Below are positions 1 through 13,991 of a stretch of 64,000 nucleotides of DNA, piece by piece. The translations under genes were made by a program, and so were the position numbers. Positions within the stretch are counted from its first letter, which is position 1. Every line of letters starts with the position of its first letter. The stretch is from Embiotoca jacksoni (lineage: Eukaryota > Chordata > Actinopteri > Embiotocidae): contig JAKOON010000021.1 in the NCBI GenBank assembly GCA_022577435.1, positions 9,014,199 to 9,078,198 on the forward strand, in the 5' to 3' direction. Under the pieces are notes generated by a model. That model saw nothing but the letters and a program-made list of their open reading frames with translations, had not been told where the DNA came from and did no database searches.

Positions 1-842
1 CCTCCGTTCAGCGCAGCCACACAAAGCGGAATCGATGTGAGCGGGCCGTTGAGTTGCAAAGCCGGTGTCAAAAAGACAGAAAGTCGATGAAATGTTTCCC
101 ATTATGACATTAAATGGTTGCGTGACTTCAGCCACAGCTCTGCAGTCAGTCACCAATGTTTCTAATCTTTCATTTTATTGTGTTGCAAAGAATATGAAAG
201 CTCCTTTTTTTTATTTTTCATAAAATCAGTGTTCCTCTGATGTCTGCAGGGTAGGAAGGCTTTTATTCTGTTACACATCCTCCTGTTGCTGCACGACAAC
301 AAACTTCCCATATCGAGTGAGGCCTTAAAATGACATCCTTCCTACTCGTTCATGGTCCCTTCTGACAGGAATATACAATATTATGGAGGGAATAGTCCCT
401 TAATTCACCCGTTAAAACACCCACCCTGGATGCCGGCCGTCTCCTTAAACGAATGAGGCAGGTGTTGTTGCATTTGGCTCACAGTGTGATAATGTCCTCA
501 CTTGCACTTTCCTAACCCAGGATGTTTCCAGCCCATTACTCTCCCTGCTCCTCTCACACAACCTCCCGCCTGCAGACGACTCGTCCTCGTTTCGAAAACC
601 AAACTCCTGGATCCCCATAAGTACTGAATATGTGCGCTCAGACTCTCGCTGGCGTGACAGTTGAGGATGTGACGACGCACCGCAGACACAAATCCCTACA
701 TGAATACAGTGTCCTCAGGGACTCGAAAAATACACTCGCACACTGTAACGCTGACAGCTCGAAGGATGAGTGAGGAGACACCGGTGCATATTGATGCGTG
801 TTTTCATAATTCATGTGCTGTCTAAGCACTTATGCATGGAGG

Positions 843-850
843 GGTGTGTG

Positions 851-911
<61 letters not shown>
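843..911. repeat. (TG)n in usp22 intron 1
   Basis: About 69 bp of TG with one CG interruption. Confidence 0.95.
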
Positions 912-913
<2 letters not shown>

Positions 914-1267
914 CTAGAATAAGAATCTTGTCTTTTTTTTTTCCCCCCGTTCTGTATATCTGTCCCATGAATAGACGGGGCTGAGAATCATATTTAAACG
1001 ATCAGTAAAGGTGTTTTGTCCGTAAACATTTTGACCCATGAACCTCGGCCAAAAGGTTTCTGATCTAGATGGAGTTAAAGTGGCTTTTCGAAGTGTTTTT
1101 TTTGTTTTGTTTTGTTTTTGTGGGTTAAATCTAGAGCAACTGCCAAAGGACAGTTATCTTAGCTTAGCACAAAGACTGGAACCAGGGGGAAACAGCTAGC
1201 CTGGGTTGTTGTTTTGGTTCGTGAGCAGAAGATTTTAGACATTGGGGTTTTAGACATTTAGAGATTG

Positions 1268-1550
1268 GCCGGCACGGTGGTGCAGTGGTTAGCACTGTCA
1301 CCTCACAGCAAAAAGGTTCCGGGTTCGAATCCGGTCCTGGGCCTTTCTGTGCGGAGTTTGCATGTTCTCCCTGTGCTTGTGTGGGTTCTCTCCGGGTTCT
1401 CCGGCTTCCTCCCATCATCCAAAAACATGCACCTCAGGTCAGGTTACCTGGCGCCGCGCTAGTGGCAGCCTGTTGCAGCAGCTCCCCCCTGAGAGCCCCC
1501 CTGCTGTAGTGAAGAAATTTCCCCTCGGGGATTAATACAATTTAAAAAAA
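1268..1550 (+). mobile_element. tRNA-derived SINE
   Basis: Begins GGCCGGCACGGTGGTGCAGTGG (an A-box-like region), with the B-box word GGTTCGAATCC at about 1322-1332. It continues with the widespread fish sequence GTGCGGAGTTTGCATG and CTCCGGCTTCCTCCCA and ends in an A-run. Located in usp22 intron 1, sense orientation. Confidence 0.85.
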
Positions 1551-2800
1551 AAGCTGTAACATGTCGGTGAACATCAGACGTGCCCGTTTTTGCCATGTTT
1601 ACCATATTATGATATCCAAAATCAGGCAATATCTCGTCTCACATCGCCACGTTAACATCATACTGATATATTGCTCAGCTTTTATCCCACTTTTAGTTGT
1701 TTTTTTTCTCCGTTAACTATCCCAGCCTGCCTGGTTTAGTCCTTTTGTAATTGACTCTCGAGTTAAAACACATTTTGTAAAACACAATAAAACATCAAAT
1801 TTGACATTGATATCAACCTTCTCTATAATTCCAGCTGTCATTTTCTCTTTGATGTCCTCCTTTTGTCCTTGTCTGTGTTCCTTGTCCCTCTGACTTCCCT
1901 CCATCCGCCCTCCTCTTCCCTCCTTGTCTCCTCTTCCAGGCGTTACTCATTTCTTCTCACCTCCTCATATTCATGCTGCCTCATTAACATGCCAGCTTGT
2001 CATCTGCATGCGTTTGAACTGTCGCTATCGAGCCTCCATTCTCCTTTTCTTTTTTTTTTTCTTTTATCCAACGTGACTATAAAACAGAATGTATAGGAAG
2101 CCCGATTAATAAATAACGCTGTACTTAAAAGGTTTACACATTAATTACATGAATTTTACACCATCGCTGGGCTGCACTTGAGCCCCGTGTAACACCCAAA
2201 AATAGCAGAATACCTCATCGGTCTGCAGAGGTTGTTGAGCCTACGTTCATCCACTTAATGATGAAGCCACAGCCACACACACACTGACAGAACCGTCCCC
2301 GGTAGATTGCTTTCCTGTCGCCGATTGTGATTCTGAGCAGGGCGCCAGAGGCTGAAGAACGGCTACGTTGGAGGTTTTTTTTTTTGTTGTTCATGTTTTT
2401 TTTTTTCCCTCGATAGAAAAATCATTATTCAAACAACAATGGAAGTCGGAATTTGTCATTTTAATGCCAAGGCTCGGTTTTCTTATTGTGAATTACGTTT
2501 GTTAAAGTTTTCGCTGTCATTTTGTCTCATTGATTGTAGATCGACGGGAAAATGCCAGTTTTATTCATTTTGAAATTACAACACTGTAAAATGTTCAAAA
2601 AGCGAAGCGGTCTGAATACCGGATCCTCCGAAGCAATTAAGACTATTGATAAGTGCAGCTCGAAGTCGGACCTGCATTCTCGTGTCTGTTGAAGCTTTAT
2701 ATTAATGTACTTCTGAAAATGACATGTAGAGTGCAAAATTCTGAAATTGACCCGATCACTTCCCGTGTCTGTCTGTTTTTTTTCTCCCCGTCTCTCTCAG

Positions 2801-2933
2801 GCCAAGTCATGTATCTGCCACATGTGCGGCGCCCACCTCAACAGACTCCACTCCTGCCTCTACTGCGTCTTCTTCGCCTGCTTTGCCAAAAAACATATCC
2901 ACGAGCATGCCAAGAGCAAAAGGCATAACCTGG
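2801..2933 (+). CDS. usp22: usp22 exon 2: first half of ZnF-UBP domain
   Basis: Starts in frame after the acceptor TCTCTCAG with AKSCICHMCG and ends NL plus one base before the donor GTACGA. It carries the Cys/His ligands of the ZnF-UBP module that anchors USP22 in the SAGA deubiquitination module with ATXN7L3 and ENY2. A (CA)n array begins a few bases after the donor. Confidence 0.95.
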
Positions 2934-2956
2934 GTACGACACACACACGCACACAC

Positions 2957-2999
<43 letters not shown>

Positions 3000-5222
3000 C
3001 CGTCGTACACGGAGGCGTTTTGAGGTGTTTTGAGGTGTACAGAATGCACAACGCCGTCAGTAAAGTAAAATAACATGCTAAAAGGTGTAATTATACAGTT
3101 AGTGGCTAATGAGGTTGTAGCCTCGTTAACTTCATTAACGTGTCCACATTCACGATGAGCTTTAAGTCAGTCGTGTTTTGGACTTCTCCACCGGTCCGAC
3201 GGCGACACATTTGCGGTTTTGTGAGTTGCTTAATCAGCCAGAATAAACGAGAGCGACCGAGCCGCGAGCTATTACGCAACCCGGCGCAGCGCGATTGCAA
3301 CACAGTCTGAAAGGCTCGGCCCCTCGATGGGGGATTTGAATGTCACCTGTGTGTTTGGCCTCACGCAGCCCCATTAGCTGGCAATATATGCATTGGTGAA
3401 CTCGCTAATGAATCGGGACTGAGGTCTGTCCTGGTGGCTGATTAGACTTAAGCACGTTTCCCAGTCTGGTCCACTTTACCGGGTAAACCTCGCTGCTTTA
3501 CGATCAGCTTCCTCTGAAATCCTTCGAAACATTCGCTGACCTTGCGTCGGCGTTTACGGGGCAGAGCACAACAACGAGATTTGTCTCCGCCTTGTTTTGA
3601 CAGGATTAACAGTCCTGGTCAGAGAGGGTACCGAGAAATATTGCACAGTGATAATCTGCCCTGGATTTGTTTCAATATTCCTCCTTAAAAAATGCCAGAG
3701 ACGGCTTCCATTTTCAGGAACCGAACCAGCCTGACTGTGTTTCTCACCGCAGCCCCCACGGAGGCATCACAGCGGGAAATGGGAAAGTTGTATTTCGAAT
3801 CTCTGTATTAAATATTTGCATCAAACAGGCCCAGTCTGGATGCCTCCGGATTTGAATACAGACGTGGGTGTTTGCTGAACACCGGGAACAGTTGGCTGTG
3901 GTTTTTTTTTTCCCCCGTCCCTGCTACTCCCACAGGGACACATGGCCTGTACTAATCAAAACCTCGCTCAGAAATCAGGGAATTATTGCAGAGGAAATTG
4001 CTGAATATTAGTTGAGCTCGGCCAGTAAATCCAGCTGCAGAAGAATCTGCTGTATTATGTGAAAAGAATGGACGATATCCGTGTCCAAATAGTTGAAAAC
4101 ATTAAAAGGAAAAAAAACAGCACTAAGCTTTTGTTGTTCCACCCTGAGCTTCCAATAAAAGCTCCGAGGCTCCTTAGTGAAGTCTCTTCAGCTCCAGGAA
4201 AAGGATGAAGACCATTCTTTGACAAGATATTCCCACAGTTTGTGTTTTTGTTTTCGGTCGTGGAGAGTTTGAAAACTCCTGAAGGTTTTCAACCGAGTTG
4301 GGATCTGGTGAAAGAAAAGGTCACAACATTGTCACGCTCAAAAACTCGAATCTAAATCTCTTTTGAAGTTGCTTTGAAACAGTCATTTCCAAACACAACA
4401 CAGTTTTTCATTCTAAACAAGAAGTTTTGGTCGAATACGAGATGCGATCGAAACGTTTTCAACCCAAAAACCCGACCTGATTGGAATACGCCTGCCATCT
4501 CCTTCCAAGTGGTTGAATCACGCCACAGTTTTTAAGTCTTGCGCAATAAACATGTGGTTTTGCATAGAATCAAATGATGATGCCACTGTAGAACAGAAAT
4601 GAAGAAGTCCCTGTCGCCGGTGAGCTGATCAACACAGAGTTCGCTGGCGACTCCTTTAATAATCGATTCGTCGCTAAATCAAACGTCCTCTTAAAACAAA
4701 CAAACAAACAATTTCAACATGCTATCTTCGGTTCTGCGTGTTTCACTGTTTTTCCAAGATTTTGTGGCCAAAACAGTTGATCGTTTAATGGAGAAAATGA
4801 TCAGCAGGTGAATTAGTAATTAGAATCGTTATTTACGACGTAAAGTATTGCCCAACAAAATAAAGGAGTAAAGATGGAGCGTTTTCAAAGATGCAGTAAA
4901 CGGCTCTTTATCTCCAACACGCGGCGCCGCCCGGTGGGGAAGCTGCGACCGCGGCCGCTACACCCAGTAGCTGTTCTATATTTTGTACTTTGTTCTGCAC
5001 ATGGTGGAATTAGCGCCGTTTGTGCTGCGAGTGAAGTACGTTGCACTGCAGTGTTCGGAGGAGACGGGCGCTGCAGCAGAAGGCACTCGGGCTGCCGGCG
5101 ACAAAAGGCTGGGCTCGGCAGATGTTGAGAATCTGCCGTTCGGTTTTATGAAGCCTCCTTTTCCTCTGCGTTATCGCTCATCTCAGGAAGACCCCCTGTG
5201 GTGTGTGTGTGTGTGTGTGTGC

Positions 5223-5258
<36 letters not shown>

Positions 5259-7266
5259 ACGTGTGTGTGTGTTTCCCACAGAGTGTAATTGTGAATTTAA
5301 TTAGGTTAGCTGCTGAGTTAAATGCAGCAAAAATAGAGTGCGAAATACTTTTTTTTTTTTTTTTTTTTAAAGAGGGTGAGATCTCAGCAGACTGGCGAGG
5401 AGGTAATTAAGTCGTCTTTAATAAACCTTGTGGAATTAGCCTCCATTAAACCCCGGCCCCTCTCCTCCTCCTCCTCCTCCTCCTCCTCTTCTTCTTCCTC
5501 CTCCCTCCTTCCTGTTTCTCCTCCTCCTCTCTTTTTATTTTTTGGCCATTTCATCTCTTTCATCTGCTCGTTTTATGCTTTTTCACTCAGCTGTTTGGTG
5601 CATTCTGTTTACTCGGCTCATTTCCCCGTCTCTATCCTCATCTCTGTTGCCCTGCTCTTGTTCCCATGGTTACCTGATGACCCTTTCCATATTCAGAATT
5701 GTTAAAGGAGTTTGTCTAATTGAACTTCATTCGTCTTTCTTTTTTTTTTTTCTTTTTTTACGTTTGTCCTTTTTCATATTTCTTTTTATATCTCCTCCAT
5801 TCAAGTGAAACTCTCTCTTTCCCTGCCTCTTCACCGTCCTCCATCCTTTTCTTCCTTTCTTTTTCCACACCTGCAGAGGTTGACAGCCAGGAGAGGCCAA
5901 CAGGCAGGTTGTTATGGCAACAGCAAACAGGTAGCTGCAGGGTACCAGAGCAGGTGAGGGGAGAAAAGGGAGTAGAAGGATGGTGTTTGGGCTGTGTGTG
6001 ACCATTTAAGTGAGTGTGTGAAAGATTGTACAGATAACCCCCCCCCCACACACACACACACACACACACATACTTCCTTCCTCCTTCCTCTTCCTCCTCA
6101 TCCTCCTCCTCACCTTTTGACTTCCCCACTGCTCTCTCCATCTCTTGGGGTGTCTCTCTGCCATTTGTGGATGGTGTAAACAGATAGCTGATATGTCAGC
6201 AGATAAGCCTCGCTATACCTGGCATCACAGCGCCATGACAACCTGACCTGAATAGAAAAAAAACGACCGAGCGATGAAGCCGTTAGCGGCTCACGCAGCT
6301 CGCAGCAACACGAAGCCCTTTATTACCTCCTGACAGTCAGATAAACCGAGCGTCCCCGCATTTGAATAAAATGGCTTCCTCGTGAATTGTTTTTTGGCAG
6401 CTCATTCTCTCCTTCTCCTTGTCCATGTTTCCAGCTATTGACTTGCTGTACGGGGGGATTTACTGCTTTATGTGCCAAGACTACATCTATGACAAAGAGA
6501 TGGAACAGATTGCCAAAGAGGAACAAAGGAAAGCCTGGAAGATGCAAGGTAACGTTAAACACATACATAACCCTGCACCCAGTGTGGCATACGGCTTACT
6601 TTCTTCCTTCTTCCTTTGATTCAGAGAAGAATCCAGGGTCAATTGAGGTCATTGAATCTTATTTTTTATTTTTATTTTTTTAATCTTAAAGGTCCCATAT
6701 TGTTTCTATTCAGATTTCCTTTTCTTTTTTTGGTTATAAAGTAGGTATAAATGCTATTTAAATCCTATGGACGTGTCAAATTGTTCAATCCTTTTAGAAA
6801 TACTGTCCCAAACGTCTGATCATGTCATATGTCTGCCCTCAGCACAGCTCAGTGTCCAATCTTTTATGTGAAAGAAAACAGAAAGCAGTCATTTCGTTGC
6901 AGAGCTAGCAAGCTGCAAGTCCAAAGAAAACCTGTGGTTGTCCTGGGAACACATCACTCAGAAGAGAGTCAGCCAATCAGAGGGGAGGGCTGCTGATATC
7001 ACTGCACCTTTAAAGAGAAAGACACAAAACGGCCTTGTTTTTGGTAGAGCTCCAGAGAAAAGCTTAAGAGAGGAAACTATATTGAGATAGTTTTAGTACT
7101 TAAACCATAAACAAATATTTTCTTATGGATACAAAGACTGCAGATAAAACACCAGATAAGGACCTTTAATGCCTTTTCATGTCTTAGATGCGGTGCTTTG
7201 AAATGCATTGCTGTTGCGAGGTGCTATCCAAATAAACTTGCCTTGCCTTCCCAAGATGCAGAACTT

Positions 7267-7334
<68 letters not shown>

Positions 7335-7446
7335 GCAGGTATTGGGGAGAAGTACTCAACGTGGGAACCCACCAAGAGGGAGCTGGAGCTCCTCCGCCAC
7401 AACCCCAAGAGGAGGAGAATCACCTCCAACTGTACAATTGGTTCGT

Positions 7447-7490
<44 letters not shown>

Positions 7491-8499
7491 CACGCACGCA
7501 CACACACACCATCAGTATGTGTGTGTGTGTGTGTGTGGACAGCTAGTGGCTGTCCAGCTTAATTGGGCCAATCACACAGTTTCAAAGACACACTGGAGAT
7601 GGAGGAGGGAGGAAACGATGTGAAAAGCATGAAGATGAAGTGACAGTAGAAGCATCATCAACAGATTCACACAGCGATGAACCTCAACTTTGTTTTCCTT
7701 AACTTCTCCCCGCTGTCTCCTTGGAGCCATTAAAGTTGTCATCCAGCAGACAACAGAAACAGCAAACGTCACTCATAAAACCTCTCCGGGCTCATCGCTT
7801 CTTTGCCGTCGGCTTCTCGGAGCATTTTAAGGGTCTCCGTATCTGATTTGCAGAATTCGACGCTAAATTTGATGAACGCCGTCTGCCAGTGGTCACCAGC
7901 GCTCACGAAAACATGTGTAACTCAGGAACTGATGACGACCAGGCGATGAAATCTGTAACACTGACTCATTAGGGCTGTACCTCCCTCCTGCTCCGGACAC
8001 GTCACGCTGCTGCACATCGTACTCTCACAACAGGAGCAGTCTCGCAACCTATTGATCCACCCTCATATATAATTGGGAATGTTATATTTTTTGATTTTGT
8101 ACTGCTGGTCAGACAAAGACAAGTAATTAAGCTCATTGGGCTTTTGAACTTTTTTATTATTTCAAAATTGCAAAAGTACTCAACAACGTAAAGCTATTTA
8201 TTCCATTTTAAGGAGCTGCACAGACGGATAAATAACTATTATTTCACCACGCCAACAAAACATATTTGTATATGCAGCAATAGGGCATATTAGATGGAAG
8301 CAGTGGTGGGATGAGGCAGTGTGTGTGGGAGGCAAGAGAGCCGGCATACGTTTAACACGGTGTAGCAGCCTGCAGGGATCTGCTCCGGTGACATTAACAT
8401 CTCTGGCACCGTCTCAGACGAGGGGAACTACAGACCTGCTCATCTGTGAGATCCTTCCTCCATACTGTTTCCTTCTTTCCTTCTTCCTTCCGCTGCACT

Positions 8500-8535
<36 letters not shown>

Positions 8536-8637
8536 TGTGTGTGTGTGGGTGTGGGTGTATGGGTGGGTGGTTCAGTCTGCTGTAATCCGACGAGGGTTTC
8601 CCTGCATGCAGTCCAACATAGCCTCAGGGATGTTACG

Positions 8638-8726
<89 letters not shown>

Positions 8727-9529
8727 CGTGTGCGTGCGCGTCTCTCTCTCTCTGCAGCTCCGTTGCCCCTCTGCAGTAGCCAAGAAAAATAATCTGTGTC
8801 TCTTCTTCAGCTCTCCTTTCTCTTTATTCCCTCCCAGCTCTGTCTTTTCTTTGTCGACTCCTTTTCACGTCCGTATTTCCTTCATCCTCAGGCCTGCGCG
8901 GTCTAATAAACTTGGGCAACACGTGCTTCATGAACTGCATCGTGCAGGCGCTGACACACACTCCCCTGCTGCGTGACTTCTTCCTGTCCGACCGGCACAA
9001 ATGCGAGATGCAGAGCAACTCCTGCCTGGTGTGTGAGATGTCGCAGCTCTTCCAGGAGGTGACTATGTGTTGTTGTTTTTTGTTGTTGTTTTTTTAAGCT
9101 GTAGAAGAGGAACGTTTATATCTCTCTCACACTTTCCTTCCTTCCTTCCTTCTCCGCAGTTCTACTCAGGCCACCGCTCGCCTCACATCCCGTTCCGCCT
9201 CCTCCACCTGGTGTGGACGCACGCCCGTCACCTGGCCGGCTACGAGCAGCAGGACGCCCACGAGTTCCTCATCGCGGCGCTGGACGTCCTGCACAGACAC
9301 TGCAAAGGTCAGAGAGACACACGGACAACATTTACGAATGAATACAGGTAGAAAAGAAACTTGAGAAAGAGGAGGCTTCGAGCAAAAATGCACAAAGGAG
9401 GATGAGAAGATGATACTAGATGAGAGAGATGCCCGGTCTGACAGAACTGATTCTCTTGGATCTGTCTCTTCAGTTTATAAGCAGAGTGGGTGAATGTGGA
9501 GTTACACAGTTTTGCTCTTAGTGACAGTG

Positions 9530-9596
<67 letters not shown>

Positions 9597-9912
9597 ACAC
9601 AGATGACAACGGGAAGAAAGCCAACAACCCGAACCACTGTAACTGCATCATCGACCAAATCTTCACAGGGGGCCTGCAGTCTGACGTCACCTGTCAAGTC
9701 TGCCAGTAAGTGTGTGTGTGAGTGTTTTAAGTGTGTGTGTGTGTGTGTGCGCGCGTGTACGGAAAAGACAAAACACGCCCTCAAACATAATTTCTGCTTC
9801 ACCAGAGACTGTAGGAAGAGATGAAAGTCTACCAGAACAAAGCTGTGGCTCTGTAGACTTCTTACAGCACAGCTCCACCACACAGTCACTCTCTCTCTCT
9901 CTCTCTCACTCA

Positions 9913-10001
<89 letters not shown>

Positions 10002-10104
10002 CACTTGTCTGCATCCAAACTCTCTCAGTCCTCCTCTCTGAGGTCACCCCACTCTCATGCCTCATCTCTCTCTCTCTCTATCAATCACACATTGCACCAT
10101 CAAT

Positions 10105-10157
<53 letters not shown>

Positions 10158-13100
10158 ACCTGCTCCACTGCAGCAACAGGAAAAGCCTGTCAGTGCGAGC
10201 GGTGTGTAAAGCTGGTCTCTAGTTCCACCTGCTGGTTCGTCCACAATAATGGAGCTTAAACTTGAAGAACCATTTTTCACAGATGACTTGAGGATCCAGA
10301 TTTATTAGAAAATAAAAGAATCTGCAGCCGCATGATACGTGTTTAGCTTTATTTTTTTTTTCTTTGGCCCACTTTTATATATTTGGTGAAAAATACTCAC
10401 CTTTCCTCAATGTGTAGCTTATTGTTTCTCATTTGAAGAACTTGGATAAAGGTTTCTAGTTTGTGTTTGTTTATTTTTTAATAAGAATAGTTGGTTTAAT
10501 GCAGCTGTCTGTATATTTTTGTGGTCTCGTGTCACTTAGATTTCTTTTCCTCCTGCGATTGTCCCCGTGGACGCCATTCATTTTCATTTGCACAATATGA
10601 GGATGATAATTTTCCCAGGAAACGTGACCTTAGGTCCAATGGCACACATAATTACTGATTTACTCCGGTCCATTGTCCCTCCTGGGACGTACGCCACCGA
10701 CAAACGTCCCTCCATCTGGCTCCAGGTGTAACCGGTCTCCTCTCTGGGTCCCTACGTCGGGTGTTTCCTGGCCGGCCTCTCTACGGTTTCTCTGTGGGGG
10801 TTCCATGTGTGACACTCAGTGCTGGTTCATGGAGCCCGATCCTTCCCCACCGCCTTCTAGTGACTTCTTAACCAACCTCTGTTTTTTATTTACGAGTAGG
10901 ACTTTTTCTTCTATTTTTACAGAACATAATGTCGGAAAAAATGCTTGGGGAATTGTTCATTTTTTTAATTATCGAAAGTTATTTATAGTTATTCATAATT
11001 CCCAGTTCACTGTTTCAGTGCACTTATGTCATTTTGGACAATAAAGTCTATTGATAAACTTTTAAATATGCAGCTTCCATTATATTTGGTTTGGTAACCA
11101 CATTTCAGTCAATATATCAAAATCCAATTTTTTTATTTTTTTTTTTACTTGCATGTTTATCGGTATAAAACCCAGTAGGAGTCAGACTCTAGTCTCCACC
11201 CTGAAGTACAACTTAAATGAGGAAAGAGAAGCACCTCACAAACACTCTCTAAAAATAAATGTCTTTACTCGACACGCAGTCGAGTAAACGTGTCTCCAAG
11301 AATTCCTGGTCGCTGATTCTCTCATTCAGTGTGACAGTTCAGCGTTCCCATCGCAAGCAGACAAGTTTACTTATTCAGCACAAGTCGTACACCGCGGCAA
11401 GGCAGGGTACTTCACGTGGATACAAGAAAAAGAAGGAAAATATATATTAAAGATTTAAATAAATATGATTTAAAAAAAACAGTGCAAGGTCGATAAAACC
11501 GTAATTACGAAAGAGAGTTATTGAGAGATAATAAGTATAATAGGAGGCATATCAAAGGAAATTTTGTATGGCATCACTACCCCACCACGAGGCACGGTAT
11601 AATTTATCTCTGACATCTCACCAGCAGGTAAGTGCCACGAGTGCTGCAGTCAGAGTTTCGGTGCTTCACTGCCTTTTTCTAGATGCAGCCAAAATGTTTA
11701 AGCAGGTCGCCATTTAATGGACCAGATACCACATATTTATCATCATAAGGATATGTAAAATATGAATACATTACTCCTCTCCGTGAGTTGCATTTGCTTT
11801 GGCATTTGAGAAGACCGTGTGCCCTGCAGCTCGTAGGAGATCAAAGATGATGAAGCATGAAAACATCCAAATATAAAAGCTCTGTGCTAAAATAAGTGGA
11901 AAACTATCAATTAATTATCAAAAGGATTTTTAAGCCAGCTGTCTGATGAGTCTTTGTTGGTTTAGCTGACGATGACGACTGGAAACATTAGAGCAGATCT
12001 GGATTGTGGTGCTTCGTGTCGGTTCGTGTCTCTGCAGCCGGCTTCTGAAGGAAAACGCGGCCCCACGGGGCTTTTTCTGTGTCACGATTCATTCATCTCA
12101 CTTTTTTTTTTCCATTTGGAAATATAATTGACGTGAGTAAGCAGAACACGGTTCCCAACCCTTCTCCGATTTTGTCTGAAGAAAACAACGTCGGGTCATT
12201 TTACACAGAGCATCTTCCACCACATCAGTCCCCATTTAGTGAGTCACTACGTTCAGGTCCGTCCAAACCAGAGCAAAGAAGGTCTCTGCTCGGCCGTCAG
12301 TCAATCAATTAGTCAAACTTTATTTCTATAAAAGCTTTCATGCAGGTTAGTACAGTTCAAAGAGCATAAAATACAGATGACACAAATACAATGGAAGTAA
12401 ATATAAATGCCAAAATAAGAATAAGAATGAAGACGATGAAATGCATAAAAAAAGAGAAAGATTCAAAGCCAAGTTAGTAATAATAATAATAATAATAAAT
12501 GGATAAAGATTACATAGAGTAGAAAATAAAGTGTGAACAGAATAAATAAAAGACAAAATGTCTATAAACCATTGTAATCAAAAGCCAGGCTGATGAAGTA
12601 TGTTTTAACATTTCAACATTTCCAACTGCTCTCAGGTCTTTGAAGGTCCACACAGGTTCATATGCTGTCAGCATGGCGGATAAATAATCCAGTACAAGAC
12701 CGACACGTGCTTGAAGTACATGTTTTTTTTAGTGGTTCATAAGTTTGCTCCCAGTCAGCCCGTACAGGGTGACGAGTTGGATTCCTGGATCGATAAAATG
12801 TTGAAATGATCAGTATGATGGAGCACGTCGTCTGGTTTGGGGTACAGTAAGCGTCGTGTTAACATAAGTTAAATATGTCGTGCTGTGTATGTTTGAAGGA
12901 ATCCAGTTTATGATGGAAGTCGTAGGTTTGGAGTGAAGAAGTCAAAGGACAGTTTCCTGGCTGAAAATCCTGCGTTTGATCCGTCCAACCACCGCGGACT
13001 TCGCTCTCTCTACTCGATCACATGGATCCCGTCTTCAACTCAGGGTGTCGCAGTACCGACGCTAAAGGGAACTTTTTACATATCTGACACGCATCAACAC

Positions 13101-13921
13101 CTTTAGACCAAACAAGCAGACGTTGACACTCTGGGAATGAGAACCGGTTGCTGATGCTGTCGTGATGACGCTTATTACGTCAGCTTCCCTTTCTGATGGT
13201 TTTAGATATTGTTGTTGTTGCGATTTGACTTATTTAATTGAATGTTATTGAATATTGTAAACTCTTAGGTGTAAATAAAGGCCACATCTTTGTCACCGTA
13301 AAGGAAAACTGTCCTGGAAGATGTAATGATGAACCACAGCAGCTCTTTAGAAATATCCATTTTCTGGACAGAATTTTCATCTCCTCGAACATCCTCTCCA
13401 TCTTTTCTGTCTCCGTCTTCCTCGCAGCGGTGTGTCCACAACCATAGACCCCTTCTGGGACATCAGCCTGGACCTGCCGGGCTCCTCCACACCCTTCTGG
13501 CCCCTGAGCCCCGGAGGAGACGGATCAGCACTTAACGGAGAGAGTCACACCACTGGAGCCACGACGCTCACCGACTGTCTGCGCAGGTAACTGACCACGA
13601 TGAAAACATTTCTCTCCCTCGACCGGTGATGAAAAACAACCGACACGACCCGACAGCAGAGTCCTCCGGAAGCAGCAGCACCGACGGAGGAGCACAAACC
13701 CACCAACACTAAATCTCACCTTCTCTCTAGGTTCACCAGACCAGAGCACCTCGGCAGCAGCGCTAAGATCAAGTGCAGCGGTTGCCATAGTTACCAGGAG
13801 TCCACCAAGCAGCTGACCATGAAGAAGCTGCCCATCGTGGCCTGCTTTCACCTCAAAGTAAGAGAGTTCATGTCGGACTGCTGATTTAGAGGCTGCTGAT
13901 AACCAGAGCGGTCCTCTAAAA

Positions 13922-13991
<70 letters not shown>

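Larger units (their letters stand above)
1..2800. other. usp22 intron 1, 3' part
   Basis: No exon seen: nothing matches the expected N-terminal USP22 segment. Contents are a long (TG)n array at 843-911, a tRNA-derived SINE at 1268-1550, several poly-T runs and AT-rich unique sequence ending in the polypyrimidine tract before 2801. Confidence 0.7.
2934..6434. other. usp22 intron 2
   Basis: Begins with a (CA)n array at 2941-2999. Also holds (GT)n with GC interruptions at 5200-5271, a poly-T run at 5349-5368, a CTC-rich tract at 5461-5500, pyrimidine-rich DNA at 5720-5870 and a C-run plus (CA)n at 6040-6070. No other exon or gene seen. Confidence 0.7.
7441..8891. other. usp22 intron 4
   Basis: Opens with (CA)n at 7448-7509, then (TG)n at 7519-7537, 8501-8560 and a long array at 8642-8740. 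The CA and TG blocks are complementary, so the intron can fold on itself. No coding signal. Confidence 0.7.
9706..13427. other. usp22 intron 7
   Basis: The largest intron seen after intron 2. Holds short (TG)n at 9713-9750, (CA)n at 9915-9999 and 10110-10154, and a LINE-tail-like piece near 12300-12350 in reverse orientation followed by A-rich DNA to about 12560. The rest is AT-rich with no coding signal. Confidence 0.65.

Noticed and set aside
1..2800. Search for usp22 exon 1 in the left part of the window
   Set aside because: No frame gives the expected N-terminal USP22 segment with a suitable donor; exon 1 is taken to be outside the window.
5376..5808. Ser/Phe-rich open frames in usp22 intron 2
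   Set aside because: They are translations of CTC-rich and poly-T tracts.
8394..8783. Open frames made of Thr-His or Cys-Val repeats (also at 7.2, 9.5, 17.7, 25.2 and 59.2 kb)
   Set aside because: They are translations of CA/TG arrays, not genes.
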